A stretch of 64,000 nt of DNA, from assembly GCA_000687695.1 (NCBI GenBank), contig JHWZ01000009.1, positions 29,873 through 93,872 on the forward strand. The letters run 5' to 3'. The notes under the pieces are model-generated. The model saw only the letters and a list, made by a program, of their open reading frames with translations. It searched no databases and was not told where the DNA came from. Each line of letters starts with the position of its first letter. The first letter of the stretch is position 1. Positions 9,962 through 17,853 of this stretch are shown one piece after another. Position numbers and translations under genes: made by a program. The stretch comes from Lachnospiraceae bacterium P6B14 (GTDB lineage: Bacteria; Bacillota; Clostridia; Lachnospirales; Lachnospiraceae).

Positions 9962-11347
9962 TTATTCTATAATATGGCCTTTAGCTTGTAAGACACTAAC
10001 GATCTTGTCGACGTACTCGTGGCACATCTCGTCGGTCTCAGCCTCGACCATGACTCTGATAAGTGGCTCCGTTCCGCTCTCGCGTAAGAGGAGTCTGCCG
10101 TGGTTGCCGAGATCCTCGCTGACCTTGTCCGCGGCCTCGATCACATCGGCGTCGTTTAAGGCTGCCTGCTTGTCGGCGACCTTGACATTTTTGAGTAACT
10201 GCGGATAAATATGCAGGTCCTCGGTGAGCTCTGACAGCGGTGCGTCGGCGTCGATCCACGCGAGCATGATCATGAGCGATGTCAGAATTCCGTCGCCCGT
10301 GACGGCGTGTTCCTTGAAGATGATGTGGCCTGACTGCTCGCCTCCGATGGAGAAGTTGTTCTTCATCATGTTTTCGCTGACGTATTTGTCACCGACCGGC
10401 GTCTGCTCGTAGCGGATGTTTTGCTCGTCGAACGCGCGGTAGAGGCCGATGTTGCTCATCACGGTCGTAACGACTGTGTCGTCTTTAAGCTTGTTGTGCT
10501 TTCGCATATAGTTCGCACAGAGGTAAAGGATGTGGTCGCCGTCGATGACCTTGCCTTCGTCGTCCACGGCGAGGCATCTGTCCGCGTCGCCGTCGTATGC
10601 GAAGCCGACCTGTGCGCCGGTGTCGTATACGAGCTCCTGCAGTGTCTCGATGTGTGTCGAGCCGCAGTCGCGGTTGATGTTCGTGCCGCTGGGTTCGCGG
10701 TTTCTGGCGATGACCTGTGCTCCCAGATCCTCGAATACCTGCACGGCCAGCTTGTAGGCTGATCCGTTTGAGAGGTCTAAGGCTATCGTCTTTCCGTCGA
10801 ACGGCGTTTTTTCCTTGAACCCGTCACCGTCCTCTGCGACTGCCTCTCTGACGAGCGCCTCGAGATAATCGGTGTAGGTTTCCTTTCCTCTGGAATAATC
10901 GTAGCATTTTCCGATCTTGTCTCTGACGGCGAACGGAAGCTCGGGTTCACCCGTGTCTATGTAGGTTTCGATCTTCTCCTCGATGTCGGGTGAGAGCTTA
11001 AAGCCCTTGCCGTCGATGATCTTTATGCCATTGTCAAAGTAGGGGTTGTGGCTGGCCGAGATCATGATCCCGCAGTCGAAGCCTTTGCGCCTGACCATGT
11101 AGGATATACTCGGTGTGGTCGTTACGTACATCTCGTATGCGTCCGAGCCGCTGGCTGTGAGTCCTGCGACCAGTGCGTTCTCGAGCATGTAGCCTGAGAT
11201 ACGGGTGTCCTTTCCGATCACGATCCTGGGACGATGCTCATCTGTTCTGTAATAAGCACCGAGAAATCGCCCTACTTTGTACGCATGCTCCACGGTGAGG
11301 GATACGCCTGCCTCGCCGCGAAAACCGTCGGTACCAAAGTATTTCAT
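9962..11347 (-). CDS. glmM: Phosphoglucosamine mutase
   Basis: Interconverts glucosamine-6-phosphate and glucosamine-1-phosphate for peptidoglycan precursor synthesis. The N-terminus KYFGTDGFRGEAG is the typical GlmM start. The phosphoserine is S99 in SASHNP, the metal loop is DGDADR, and the sugar-binding loop GGEQSGH is present. The C-terminal phosphate-binding loop is LRESGTEPLIRVM. ATG at 11347 has AAGGAGAG upstream, and a good promoter lies at 11385-11413. Of the alpha-D-phosphohexomutases, the GlmM N-terminus separates it from phosphomannomutase. Confidence 0.95.
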   Translation of the reverse strand: MKYFGTDGFRGEAGVSLTVEHAYKVGRFLGAYYRTDEHRPRIVIGKDTRISGYMLENALVAGLTASGSDAYEMYVTTTPSISYMVRRKGFDCGIMISASHNPYFDNGIKIIDGKGFKLSPDIEEKIETYIDTGEPELPFAVRDKIGKCYDYSRGKETYTDYLEALVREAVAEDGDGFKEKTPFDGKTIALDLSNGSAYKLAVQVFEDLGAQVIARNREPSGTNINRDCGSTHIETLQELVYDTGAQVGFAYDGDADRCLAVDDEGKVIDGDHILYLCANYMRKHNKLKDDTVVTTVMSNIGLYRAFDEQNIRYEQTPVGDKYVSENMMKNNFSIGGEQSGHIIFKEHAVTGDGILTSLMIMLAWIDADAPLSELTEDLHIYPQLLKNVKVADKQAALNDADVIEAADKVSEDLGNHGRLLLRESGTEPLIRVMVEAETDEMCHEYVDKIVSVLQAKGHIIE

Positions 11348-11384
11348 GATTGTTTTCTCTCCTTATAAAAATACATTCCGCCCT

Positions 11385-11413
11385 ATTATACATGAAGTGT
11401 TACTAAAAATCAA
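11385..11413 (-). promoter_or_regulatory. Sigma-A type promoter for glmM
   Basis: On the minus strand TTGATT (11413-11408) and TATAAT (11390-11385) are separated by 17 nt, about 40 nt upstream of the glmM start. It is the only clear promoter seen for the minus-strand block, so it may serve genes down to lon or beyond. Confidence 0.7.
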
Positions 11414-11440
11414 GTGTTTTCGATAGTTTTATGATACAAA

Positions 11441-11580
11441 GAGAGGTACTGACCGACAGAATCGTTTCGGGGATCCACTTGCGTAATTCTGAAACGTAGC
11501 AGTGCCGGAAACTCTTTGAGTTTCCTTAGCAGATGACGTTTCAGACAGTCCCCTCAACAATTCTGTCGTCAGCACCTCTC
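11441..11580. repeat. Intergenic hairpin element, family B copy 1
   Basis: The main content of the 328-nt gap between glmM and the secreted protein gene. The outer stem GAGAGGTACTGAC/GTCAGCACCTCTC and its continuation span more than 20 bp. The inner stem is CTGAAACGT/ACGTTTCAG, with an apical hairpin GGAAACTC-ttt-GAGTTTCC. Read in reverse complement it shares ACGTCATCTGC, CGGCAC.GCT.CGTTT and GGATCCCCGAA blocks with the copies at 3800-3949 and 27213-27435. The rest of the gap (11581-11675) holds nothing recognised. Confidence 0.75.
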
Positions 11581-11675
11581 GATAACTCCGGGAAAAGCCG
11601 GAGACAGATATTGTTTCAGTTAGTCTACTGAATGCGATAAAATATCGCTTTTTTCGCTTGATAAGCCGGTCAGGC

Positions 11676-12878
11676 TTACTTGATCTTAACTTTCTTGGAG
11701 AGTCCGTATTTAGCCGGGCTCTTCTTCACTGCCTTTTTGAGGGCTCCATTCTTGATTACCAGAGTCTTCAGCTTGGTTGCCTTTTTGAAGACGTTCTTTG
11801 CTGCCGATGACACGTTGTATTTTGTTCCGAGCTTTGTGATGGTAGCCGGGATGGTGAGTGTCTTGGCATTTTTAACTGATGTTACCGAGAACACGGTCTT
11901 CTTTCCGCTGATGGCGGAGGTGAAGGTGATGCCTCCCTGTGATACAGGGTAGTTGGCGATGAGCTGTGCGTCCTTTGAAAAAGCCTCCGGAATAGCTACG
12001 GTGTCAGATGTGACTGAGCTTGCGGTGGAGTTCTTGATCACGAGGGCGAGTGCTGCTCCGTCTACCGAAACGTCGATGGTAGCGTCGATGTTGTGACTAA
12101 CTAGAACGCCTGTGGTCGGATCAACGCCGAACTTGATAGTGAAGTCTACGCCTTTGATCTCAACCTTCTTCATGATCTTGTCCATGGCGGCTCTCACGGT
12201 TGCGTTATCTTTGATGCCGGCTGTGAAGCCCTTTAACAGGGCGTTGATATCTTTCTTTGCATCCTTTACTCCTGCCTCGTCTGCCTTGAGGTTCAGTGTG
12301 ACGTTTGCCTTATCCTTGGTGATGGTGAGGTAAGGAGCGAGCTTTGCGAATGCTGTGGCATCTATGTTGTCAAGGATCGTTCCGCCTGCAATGCCTGCCG
12401 GGAGGTCTGCAACCTCGCTTCTGCCTGCTTTGCTGTTGTAAAGGTAGACACACTTCTTTGCGAGATCACCGTATGCCTTGATCTCAGTGGTTCCTGCCTG
12501 TAAATTAAGTTTCTTGAGCGCTGCACCGAGATCGGCTGAAAGAAGAGCCACTGCGCTGAGGTCAGGAATCTCTGCGGATCCGATCATGGAAGCACACTTG
12601 GATGCCGGATCTACGGTAGTTGTAAGTTTAACCGGGATGCTGGCCACCGGGAGTCCGCCGAGTGAGACTGATACGTTCAGCTCGGAGTCTGATTTGGTGG
12701 TGTTTTCTGTTGCGACTTTGGCTGTAGCGGCCTTGGCTGTCTCGATCAGAGTAAGAAGCTCCGCGAGATCAGAGTCGCTGGCAGCTGCCTTTGCGGGAAC
12801 CGGATTAGCTGATGCCAGACCGATCACGAGTGATGCGGCGAGTATGACTGAGCCGCAAACCTTTTTGAAACGATTCAT
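11676..12878 (-). CDS. Secreted protein of unknown function
   Basis: A 400-residue exported protein. The N-terminus is a signal peptide (MNRFKKVCGSVILAASL, cleavage probably after the AKA near residue 32). The middle (residues 35-290) is rich in Ala, Thr, Val and Asp with alternating beta/helix character; it resembles the layout of lipoprotein-like binding domains but I do not recognise a family. The last 85 residues (KTVFSVTSVKNAKTLTIPAT, then AFK-like VFKKATKLKTLVIKN) look like a short leucine-rich BspA-type repeat segment and end in a basic tail. It has its own promoter and diverges from recJ. Confidence 0.8.
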   Translation of the reverse strand: MNRFKKVCGSVILAASLVIGLASANPVPAKAAASDSDLAELLTLIETAKAATAKVATENTTKSDSELNVSVSLGGLPVASIPVKLTTTVDPASKCASMIGSAEIPDLSAVALLSADLGAALKKLNLQAGTTEIKAYGDLAKKCVYLYNSKAGRSEVADLPAGIAGGTILDNIDATAFAKLAPYLTITKDKANVTLNLKADEAGVKDAKKDINALLKGFTAGIKDNATVRAAMDKIMKKVEIKGVDFTIKFGVDPTTGVLVSHNIDATIDVSVDGAALALVIKNSTASSVTSDTVAIPEAFSKDAQLIANYPVSQGGITFTSAISGKKTVFSVTSVKNAKTLTIPATITKLGTKYNVSSAAKNVFKKATKLKTLVIKNGALKKAVKKSPAKYGLSKKVKIK

Positions 12879-12985
12879 AATTCATTCCTCCATTCTTATA
12901 TGGTTTGTTATGTTTGGGCGAAAGTTGCCTATTTTCTGTGCTTTTCGTCGGTTATGACCGACGGTCATTATTTGCCCTGATACAT

Positions 12986-13014
12986 ATAATACCACAGAGA
13001 AAAACAAAATGCAA
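12986..13014 (-). promoter_or_regulatory. Sigma-A type promoter for the secreted protein gene
   Basis: Minus strand TTGCAT (13014-13009), 17-nt spacer, TATTAT (12991-12986). A palindrome CCGTCGGT-cata-ACCGACG lies just downstream at 12946-12965, in the 5' leader, and could be an operator or mRNA hairpin. Confidence 0.65.
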
Positions 13015-13051
13015 GAGGAAAAATTGACGTTTGGTCATTTTTATTCAATTC

Positions 13052-13080
13052 TTTACAATAATGCCCGTATGTGGTACGAT
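13052..13080 (+). promoter_or_regulatory. Sigma-A type promoter for recJ
   Basis: TTTACA (13052-13057), 17-nt spacer, TACGAT (13075-13080), 38 nt before the recJ start. It is divergent from the promoter at 12986-13014. Confidence 0.65.
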
Positions 13081-13118
13081 ATGAGAGGATTAACGTGAAG
13101 ATATAGAGGGGTATAAGG

Positions 13119-15161
13119 ATGAAGAAACGATGGGTGTTGCGGCAGGAGCCTGCCGACTTCAAAGGTCTTGCCGAGAAGCTCGGTGTCTCGCCGGTTGTCG
13201 TCAGGTGCATCAGAAACCGTGGACCGGAGACGGAGGACGAGATGCGTGCGTATCTGTACGCGGGCATGGACGAGCTATATGATCCGGTGCTGATGCCGGG
13301 TGTTAATGAGGCCGTGGAGCTGCTGGGTGGCGCGGCGGTGGGAAGTGCCGGGGCGCAGGAGAGTGGCGCGGGGGCTGTTTCTGCCGGGTCTGGTGTCGCC
13401 TGCTCTGCGGATGTGCAGGAGAGTGGCGCGGGGGTGGGCGCACCGCGTATCGCCATAGCTTCTGACTATGACTGCGACGGCATCTGCTCGGGCATGATCC
13501 TGAAAAATGGACTGGAGGCCCTGGGTTTCGAAACAAACATATATACACCGGACCGTGTCAGGGAAGGCTACGGTCTTAACAGAAGGATAGTTGATGATGC
13601 GGTTAGAGATGGTTGCGAGCTACTCATCACCTGTGATAACGGGATAGCTGCTAATGATGCGGTCTCCTATGCAAAGGAAAAAGGGCTCACCGTCATAGTG
13701 ACGGATCATCATGAGCCGCAGGAGGAACTGCCGGCTGCGGACGTGATCATCGATCCGAAGGCAGATGAGATGGTGCTGGCTGCGGCGGGTGCTGTGGGTG
13801 CTGCCGGGTCCGCCGGGGTGTCCGTGGGGGCAGAAGCCGGGTCCGCCGGGGGGTCCGTGGGTACTGCCGGGTCCGCCGGGGCGTCCGTGGGTACTGCCGG
13901 GTCCGCCGGGACGACGGCAGAAGTGTCCGCAGGAACGACGTCCGTGACATCTCCGTACCCCTATCCCGGCTTGTGTGGTGCGGGTGTGGCGTACAAGCTG
14001 ATCGAGGCTCTGTATGATAAGCGAGGGCTTGCTATCGGCACCGACTTACTCGAGCTAGCTGCCATCGCTACCATAACGGATGTGATGGAGCTCACCGGTG
14101 AAAACAGGATCATCGTGAAGTACGGACTGCAGGCTCTACGTCGCACTGAGAACAAAGGCCTTCGGAACCTGCTAAAGCTTTTAAATCTTGAAGACGTTCC
14201 TATAAAAGCGAGCGACATAGCCTTTCGTATCGGACCAACTCTGAACGCTACCGGAAGGATCGCTGATGTGGAGGATGCTTTTTTACTCCTCTCCGAAACG
14301 GACGATACCAAGGCGAAAAGGCTCGCCGAAAAGCTGGTAGGTCTGAATGATGAACGCAAGCAGATGATGGAGGACGGCACTCAGACCGCATTAGACCTGC
14401 TTTATCAGGACTTCCCCGATGCGGACAAGGGTGTAATGGATGATGTCTTGGTTGTGTATGTGCCGGACGTGCATGAGTCGATAGTGGGCCTGATAGCAGG
14501 AAGAATTAAAGAAAGATTTAATCATCCTGCAATTTGCTTTACTGACGGGCTTTGTGACGCGTCAACGGGTGAGAAAAAACTCAAAGGATCGGGCAGATCT
14601 ATCAAAGGATATCACATGTTTGACCGTCTGATGGAGGTGAAAGACCTCACAACTGCTTTCGGTGGACATGAGATGGCAGCGGGTCTGACCATCCCGGAGG
14701 CCAATCTTGATACTCTTAGGGAGAAATTGAACGCGAATTCGGGACTAAATGAGGATGATTTCGTACCGGAACTGGCTATAGACCTGGAGGTACCGTTATC
14801 TTACCTTAGTGAGAGACTGATTGATGAGATAGACAAGATGGGTCCTTTTGGTGTAGCTAACCCGCGTCCCGTCTTCGCAGTGCGCAATCTGCACGTAGAT
14901 CGTGTGCAGTATATGGGTAAAGAAAAACAGCACCTGAAACTGTATGTAAAAGAGGATTCGGGCACAGTATTGGAGGCGGTTGCCTTCTTCAGGGCAGCGG
15001 AGTTCGATGATGAGATAATCGCCAAATATAATAGCGACGAGTTGGATGCGATCAGACACGGCCGCTCGGATAAACTGCTGACGCTCGCCTACCAGCCGGA
15101 GATCAACGAATTCAACGGCTTCCGCCAAGTCCAGCTAAAAATCGTCGAGTGGTATTTATAA
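13119..15161 (+). CDS. recJ: Single-stranded-DNA-specific exonuclease RecJ with low-complexity insertions
   Basis: A DHH-family 5'-3' exonuclease of 680 residues, about 100 longer than usual. The DHH phosphoesterase motifs are intact: SDYDCDG near residue 113, TCDNGI near 169, and VTDHHEP near 193. The DHHA1 domain is recognisable (GLIAGRIKERF and GRSIKGYHMFDRL, then FGGHEMAAGL). Two insertions rich in Gly, Ala, Ser and Val interrupt it: about residues 74-108, just before motif I, and about 222-284, in the loop after IDPKADE and before PYPGLCGAGVAYKL. Both are encoded by repeated DNA. The C-terminal OB-like domain (VQYMGKEKQHLKL) is present, and the frame is open throughout. The start follows GAGGGGTATAAGG. 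Confidence 0.93.
   Translation: MKKRWVLRQEPADFKGLAEKLGVSPVVVRCIRNRGPETEDEMRAYLYAGMDELYDPVLMPGVNEAVELLGGAAVGSAGAQESGAGAVSAGSGVACSADVQESGAGVGAPRIAIASDYDCDGICSGMILKNGLEALGFETNIYTPDRVREGYGLNRRIVDDAVRDGCELLITCDNGIAANDAVSYAKEKGLTVIVTDHHEPQEELPAADVIIDPKADEMVLAAAGAVGAAGSAGVSVGAEAGSAGGSVGTAGSAGASVGTAGSAGTTAEVSAGTTSVTSPYPYPGLCGAGVAYKLIEALYDKRGLAIGTDLLELAAIATITDVMELTGENRIIVKYGLQALRRTENKGLRNLLKLLNLEDVPIKASDIAFRIGPTLNATGRIADVEDAFLLLSETDDTKAKRLAEKLVGLNDERKQMMEDGTQTALDLLYQDFPDADKGVMDDVLVVYVPDVHESIVGLIAGRIKERFNHPAICFTDGLCDASTGEKKLKGSGRSIKGYHMFDRLMEVKDLTTAFGGHEMAAGLTIPEANLDTLREKLNANSGLNEDDFVPELAIDLEVPLSYLSERLIDEIDKMGPFGVANPRPVFAVRNLHVDRVQYMGKEKQHLKLYVKEDSGTVLEAVAFFRAAEFDDEIIAKYNSDELDAIRHGRSDKLLTLAYQPEINEFNGFRQVQLKIVEWYL
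13801..13910 (+). repeat. Tandem repeat inside recJ
   Basis: CCGGGTCCGCCGGG occurs at 13804, 13837, 13867 and 13897, giving a 30-33 nt period that encodes about ten residues of the GSVGTAGSAG kind. A second repeat in the same gene is a 20-nt direct repeat at 13355-13374 and 13415-13434 (60 nt apart). All spacings are multiples of three, so copy-number change would keep the frame. Confidence 0.85.
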
Positions 15162-15268
15162 TATCGACGAAGTTTTATACGTATCATATGCCATAAGAAA
15201 AAGCATAGCAAGTAAAATAGAATAAAAACAGAGATGGGATGTATATACCACCCCTCTCAGTATGCGCA

Positions 15269-15403
15269 GAGATGGAATATGCAATATGCAAGCGAGGAAT
15301 ATATATCATACGTCGTTGCGTAGCGTGTGTTTTTTACACGCATGCAACGTGACGTATGATAAAGAAGCGCAAGCGTGTCCTCGCGCATATGCATATCCAT
15401 CTC
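15269..15403. repeat. Intergenic hairpin element, family A copy 3
   Basis: Fills the gap before the glycosyltransferase gene, in inverted orientation relative to copies 1 and 2. The outer stem is GAGATGGA.TATGCA.TATGC with its complement ending at 15403. A CGAGGA/TCCTCG pair follows, and the inner stem is TATCATACGTC/GACGTATGATA. Constant core blocks read on the minus strand are CACGCTTGCGCTT, CACGTTGCA and ACGCAACG. The rest of the 264-nt gap (15162-15268) is AT-rich with no feature seen. Confidence 0.8.
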
Positions 15404-15425
15404 GGACCAAAGGAGGTAATAACAC

Positions 15426-16397
15426 ATGGAGTTTTCACTATGCATGATCGTAAAAAACGAGGAGAAGACGTTGGCACGCTGCCTCGACTCTCTCCATGGC
15501 CTGATGGACGAGATCATCATTGTCGATACCGGTTCCACGGACGCGACCAAGGAGATCGCGGCTCGCTATACCGACAAGATTTATGACTTCACATGGGTCG
15601 ATGATTTTTCTGCAGCGAGGAACTTTGCGTTCTCAAAAGCGACCAAGGATTACATCTATTCGGCCGATGCTGATGAGGTGTTAGATGACGAAAATTGGGC
15701 AAAGTTTGATATCTTAAAACGTAACTTAATAAATGACATAGAAATCGTGCAATTTATCTACGGAAATCAGCTTGATAATGGCACGGCTTACAACTATGAT
15801 GAGGAGCTCAGACCAAAACTCTTCAAAAGACTCCGTACTTTTACCTGGATCGAGCCTGTCCATGAGCAAATGAGACTGGATCCTCTGGTATATGATTCGG
15901 ATATCGTGATAACTCACAAGCCTGAGGGACTGCACAGTGGAAGGGACTACAGGATATTTTTGAAGGAGTTTAACGAGGGCAGACGCCTGTCAAAGCATCT
16001 CCATCATATGTATGCGATGGAGCTTTTTATCTCGGGGTCTGATGATGATTTTCTCGCAGCTGAGCCGATCTTTGTGCAGAGCGCATGTGATGAGACGAGG
16101 AGCCTTGACGAGGTGAAGGAAGCTGTGTGCGTAGTCTGCCATGCCGCGAGACTTCGCGGTGATGCGGACACCATGCTGAAGATGAGCCTAAAGGATCTGC
16201 TCACGGAGGGGTCTGCCGAGATGTGTTGTGAACTCGGCCGCTGGTTCTATGACAGAGGTGACTATCAGGAGGCCGCGATGTGGTTCTACAACGCGATGAA
16301 TGAGACCGAGCCGATACTCACGATCCAGGCCGCAAAGGACTGGCCGGAAAAGGGGTATAAGATGTGCGCGGAGAAGCTCGGACTCGAAGTAGAATAA
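15426..16397 (+). CDS. Family 2 glycosyltransferase
   Basis: A 323-residue GT-A glycosyltransferase. MEFSLCMIVKNEEKTLARCL is the typical nucleotide-sugar binding start, TGSTDATKEIA follows, and the acidic metal motif is ADADE near residue 80. From about residue 190 the sequence turns helical with TPR-like spacing (ELGRWFYDRGDYQEAAMWFY), a layout common in Firmicute GT2/TPR proteins. The acceptor is unknown; there is no polysaccharide cluster nearby. The ribosome binding site AAAGGAGG lies eight bases upstream, directly after a hairpin element. Confidence 0.88.
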   Translation: MEFSLCMIVKNEEKTLARCLDSLHGLMDEIIIVDTGSTDATKEIAARYTDKIYDFTWVDDFSAARNFAFSKATKDYIYSADADEVLDDENWAKFDILKRNLINDIEIVQFIYGNQLDNGTAYNYDEELRPKLFKRLRTFTWIEPVHEQMRLDPLVYDSDIVITHKPEGLHSGRDYRIFLKEFNEGRRLSKHLHHMYAMELFISGSDDDFLAAEPIFVQSACDETRSLDEVKEAVCVVCHAARLRGDADTMLKMSLKDLLTEGSAEMCCELGRWFYDRGDYQEAAMWFYNAMNETEPILTIQAAKDWPEKGYKMCAEKLGLEVE

Positions 16398-16420
16398 TCG
16401 CCCGATTTTTCGGGAAACCC

Positions 16421-16450
16421 TTGACACCAAGGCGAGTAATAATATATAAT
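16421..16450 (+). promoter_or_regulatory. Sigma-A type promoter for purA
   Basis: Consensus TTGACA (16421-16426) and TATAAT (16445-16450) with an 18-nt spacer, 42 nt before the purA start. A small hairpin CCCGA-tt-TTTCGGG just upstream probably ends the glycosyltransferase transcript. Confidence 0.8.
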
Positions 16451-16492
16451 AAGAAAGTTGGTTTATGAAATATTTAATCCAGGAGGATACAA

Positions 16493-17770
16493 ATGATAAC
16501 TGCAGTAGTAGGCGCCAACTGGGGCGATGAAGGAAAAGGAAAGATCACAGACATGCTGGGAGAGGAGTCCGATATCATCGTTCGTTTCCAGGGCGGAGCG
16601 AATGCCGGACATACGATCGTGAACGACTACGGGAAGTTCGCGCTTCATATCCTGCCTTCCGGCGTTTTTTATGACCATACGACGAGCATCATCGGGAATG
16701 GTGTCGCACTGAACATCCCCGAGCTCGTAAAGGAGATACGTGAGATCACGGATAAAGGCGTGCCGATGCCGAAGATAAAGGTGTCTGACCGTGCGCAGAT
16801 CGTGATGCCGTATCACATCCTGTTCGACGAATACGAGGAGGAGCGCCTGGCCGGCAAGTCATTCGGATCGACGAAGTCGGGTATCGCGCCTTTTTACTCA
16901 GATAAATACGCAAAGATCGGTATCCAGGTCAGCGAGCTTTTCGATGAGGCTGAACTCAGAGAGAAGCTTGAGGGCATCGCCGTAAAGAAAAATATCCTGC
17001 TCGAGCATCTGTATCACAAGCCTGCACTTGATGTGGACGAGCTGATGCAGACGATGAGCGAGTACAAAAAGATGATCGAGCCGTATGTATGCGACGTCGG
17101 AACATTTTTGTTCAATGCGAGAAAAGAAGGAAAGAGGATCCTTTTGGAGGGACAGCTCGGAAGTCTCAAGGATCCCGATCACGGTATCTACCCGATGGTC
17201 ACTTCTTCATCGACACTTGCAGGGTACGGAGCTATCGGAGCAGGCGTGCCGCCCTACGAGATCGGAAGGATCGTGACGGTCGTGAAGGCTTATTCATCGG
17301 CGGTCGGAGCAGGCGAGTTCGTCAGCGAGATCGAGGATGAGGCTGAGGCGGATGAGCTCAGACGCCGCGGTGGAGACGGCGGTGAGTACGGTGCCACGAC
17401 GGGGCGTCCGAGACGAATGGGCTGGTTTGATGCGGTGGCGAGCCGTTACGGATGCCGGGTGCAGGGTGCGACGGAGGTTGCTCTCACGGTGCTCGACGTG
17501 CTCGGATATCTCGACGAGCTGCCGATATGCGTAGGTTATGAGATTGACGGAAAGGTGACACGTGATTTCCCGACGACGAATCTTCTGAAAAAAGCCAAGC
17601 CGGTTTACGAGACTCTGCCGGGCTGGAAATGCGATATAGACGGAATAAGGGAATATGACAAGCTCCCTGAGAATTGCAGAAAGTATATAGAGTTCATAGA
17701 AAAGGAGCTCGAGGTCCCGATCAAGATGGTTTCAAACGGTCCGGGACGCCACGATATCATCTACAGATGA
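16493..17770 (+). CDS. purA: Adenylosuccinate synthetase
   Basis: A 425-residue enzyme that joins IMP and aspartate using GTP, the committed step to AMP. The N-terminal P-loop GDEGKGKITD and the following NAGHTIV are canonical. EGQLGSLKDPDHGIYP, GATTGRPRRMGWFD and the C-terminal SNGPGRHDII match the family, although SLKDPDHG departs slightly from the usual LDIDFGTYP version and places it in a Clostridial subgroup. The start follows CAGGAGGATAC. It appears monocistronic, with its own promoter and a hairpin after the stop. Confidence 0.95.
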   Translation: MITAVVGANWGDEGKGKITDMLGEESDIIVRFQGGANAGHTIVNDYGKFALHILPSGVFYDHTTSIIGNGVALNIPELVKEIREITDKGVPMPKIKVSDRAQIVMPYHILFDEYEEERLAGKSFGSTKSGIAPFYSDKYAKIGIQVSELFDEAELREKLEGIAVKKNILLEHLYHKPALDVDELMQTMSEYKKMIEPYVCDVGTFLFNARKEGKRILLEGQLGSLKDPDHGIYPMVTSSSTLAGYGAIGAGVPPYEIGRIVTVVKAYSSAVGAGEFVSEIEDEAEADELRRRGGDGGEYGATTGRPRRMGWFDAVASRYGCRVQGATEVALTVLDVLGYLDELPICVGYEIDGKVTRDFPTTNLLKKAKPVYETLPGWKCDIDGIREYDKLPENCRKYIEFIEKELEVPIKMVSNGPGRHDIIYR

Positions 17771-17798
17771 TGCAGGATCCTGATTTTATGACTATGAC

Positions 17799-17827
17799 CC
17801 TTCGGTTTCGAGCCGAAGATACATTTT
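17799..17827 (+). terminator. Hairpin after purA, possible terminator
   Basis: CTTCGG-tttcgag-CCGAAG (17800-17818) followed within nine bases by a run of five T. The stem is short and the T-run displaced, so termination may be partial. Confidence 0.4.
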
Positions 17828-17853
17828 TGACTGAAAGAGGATAGAGGGAGACA

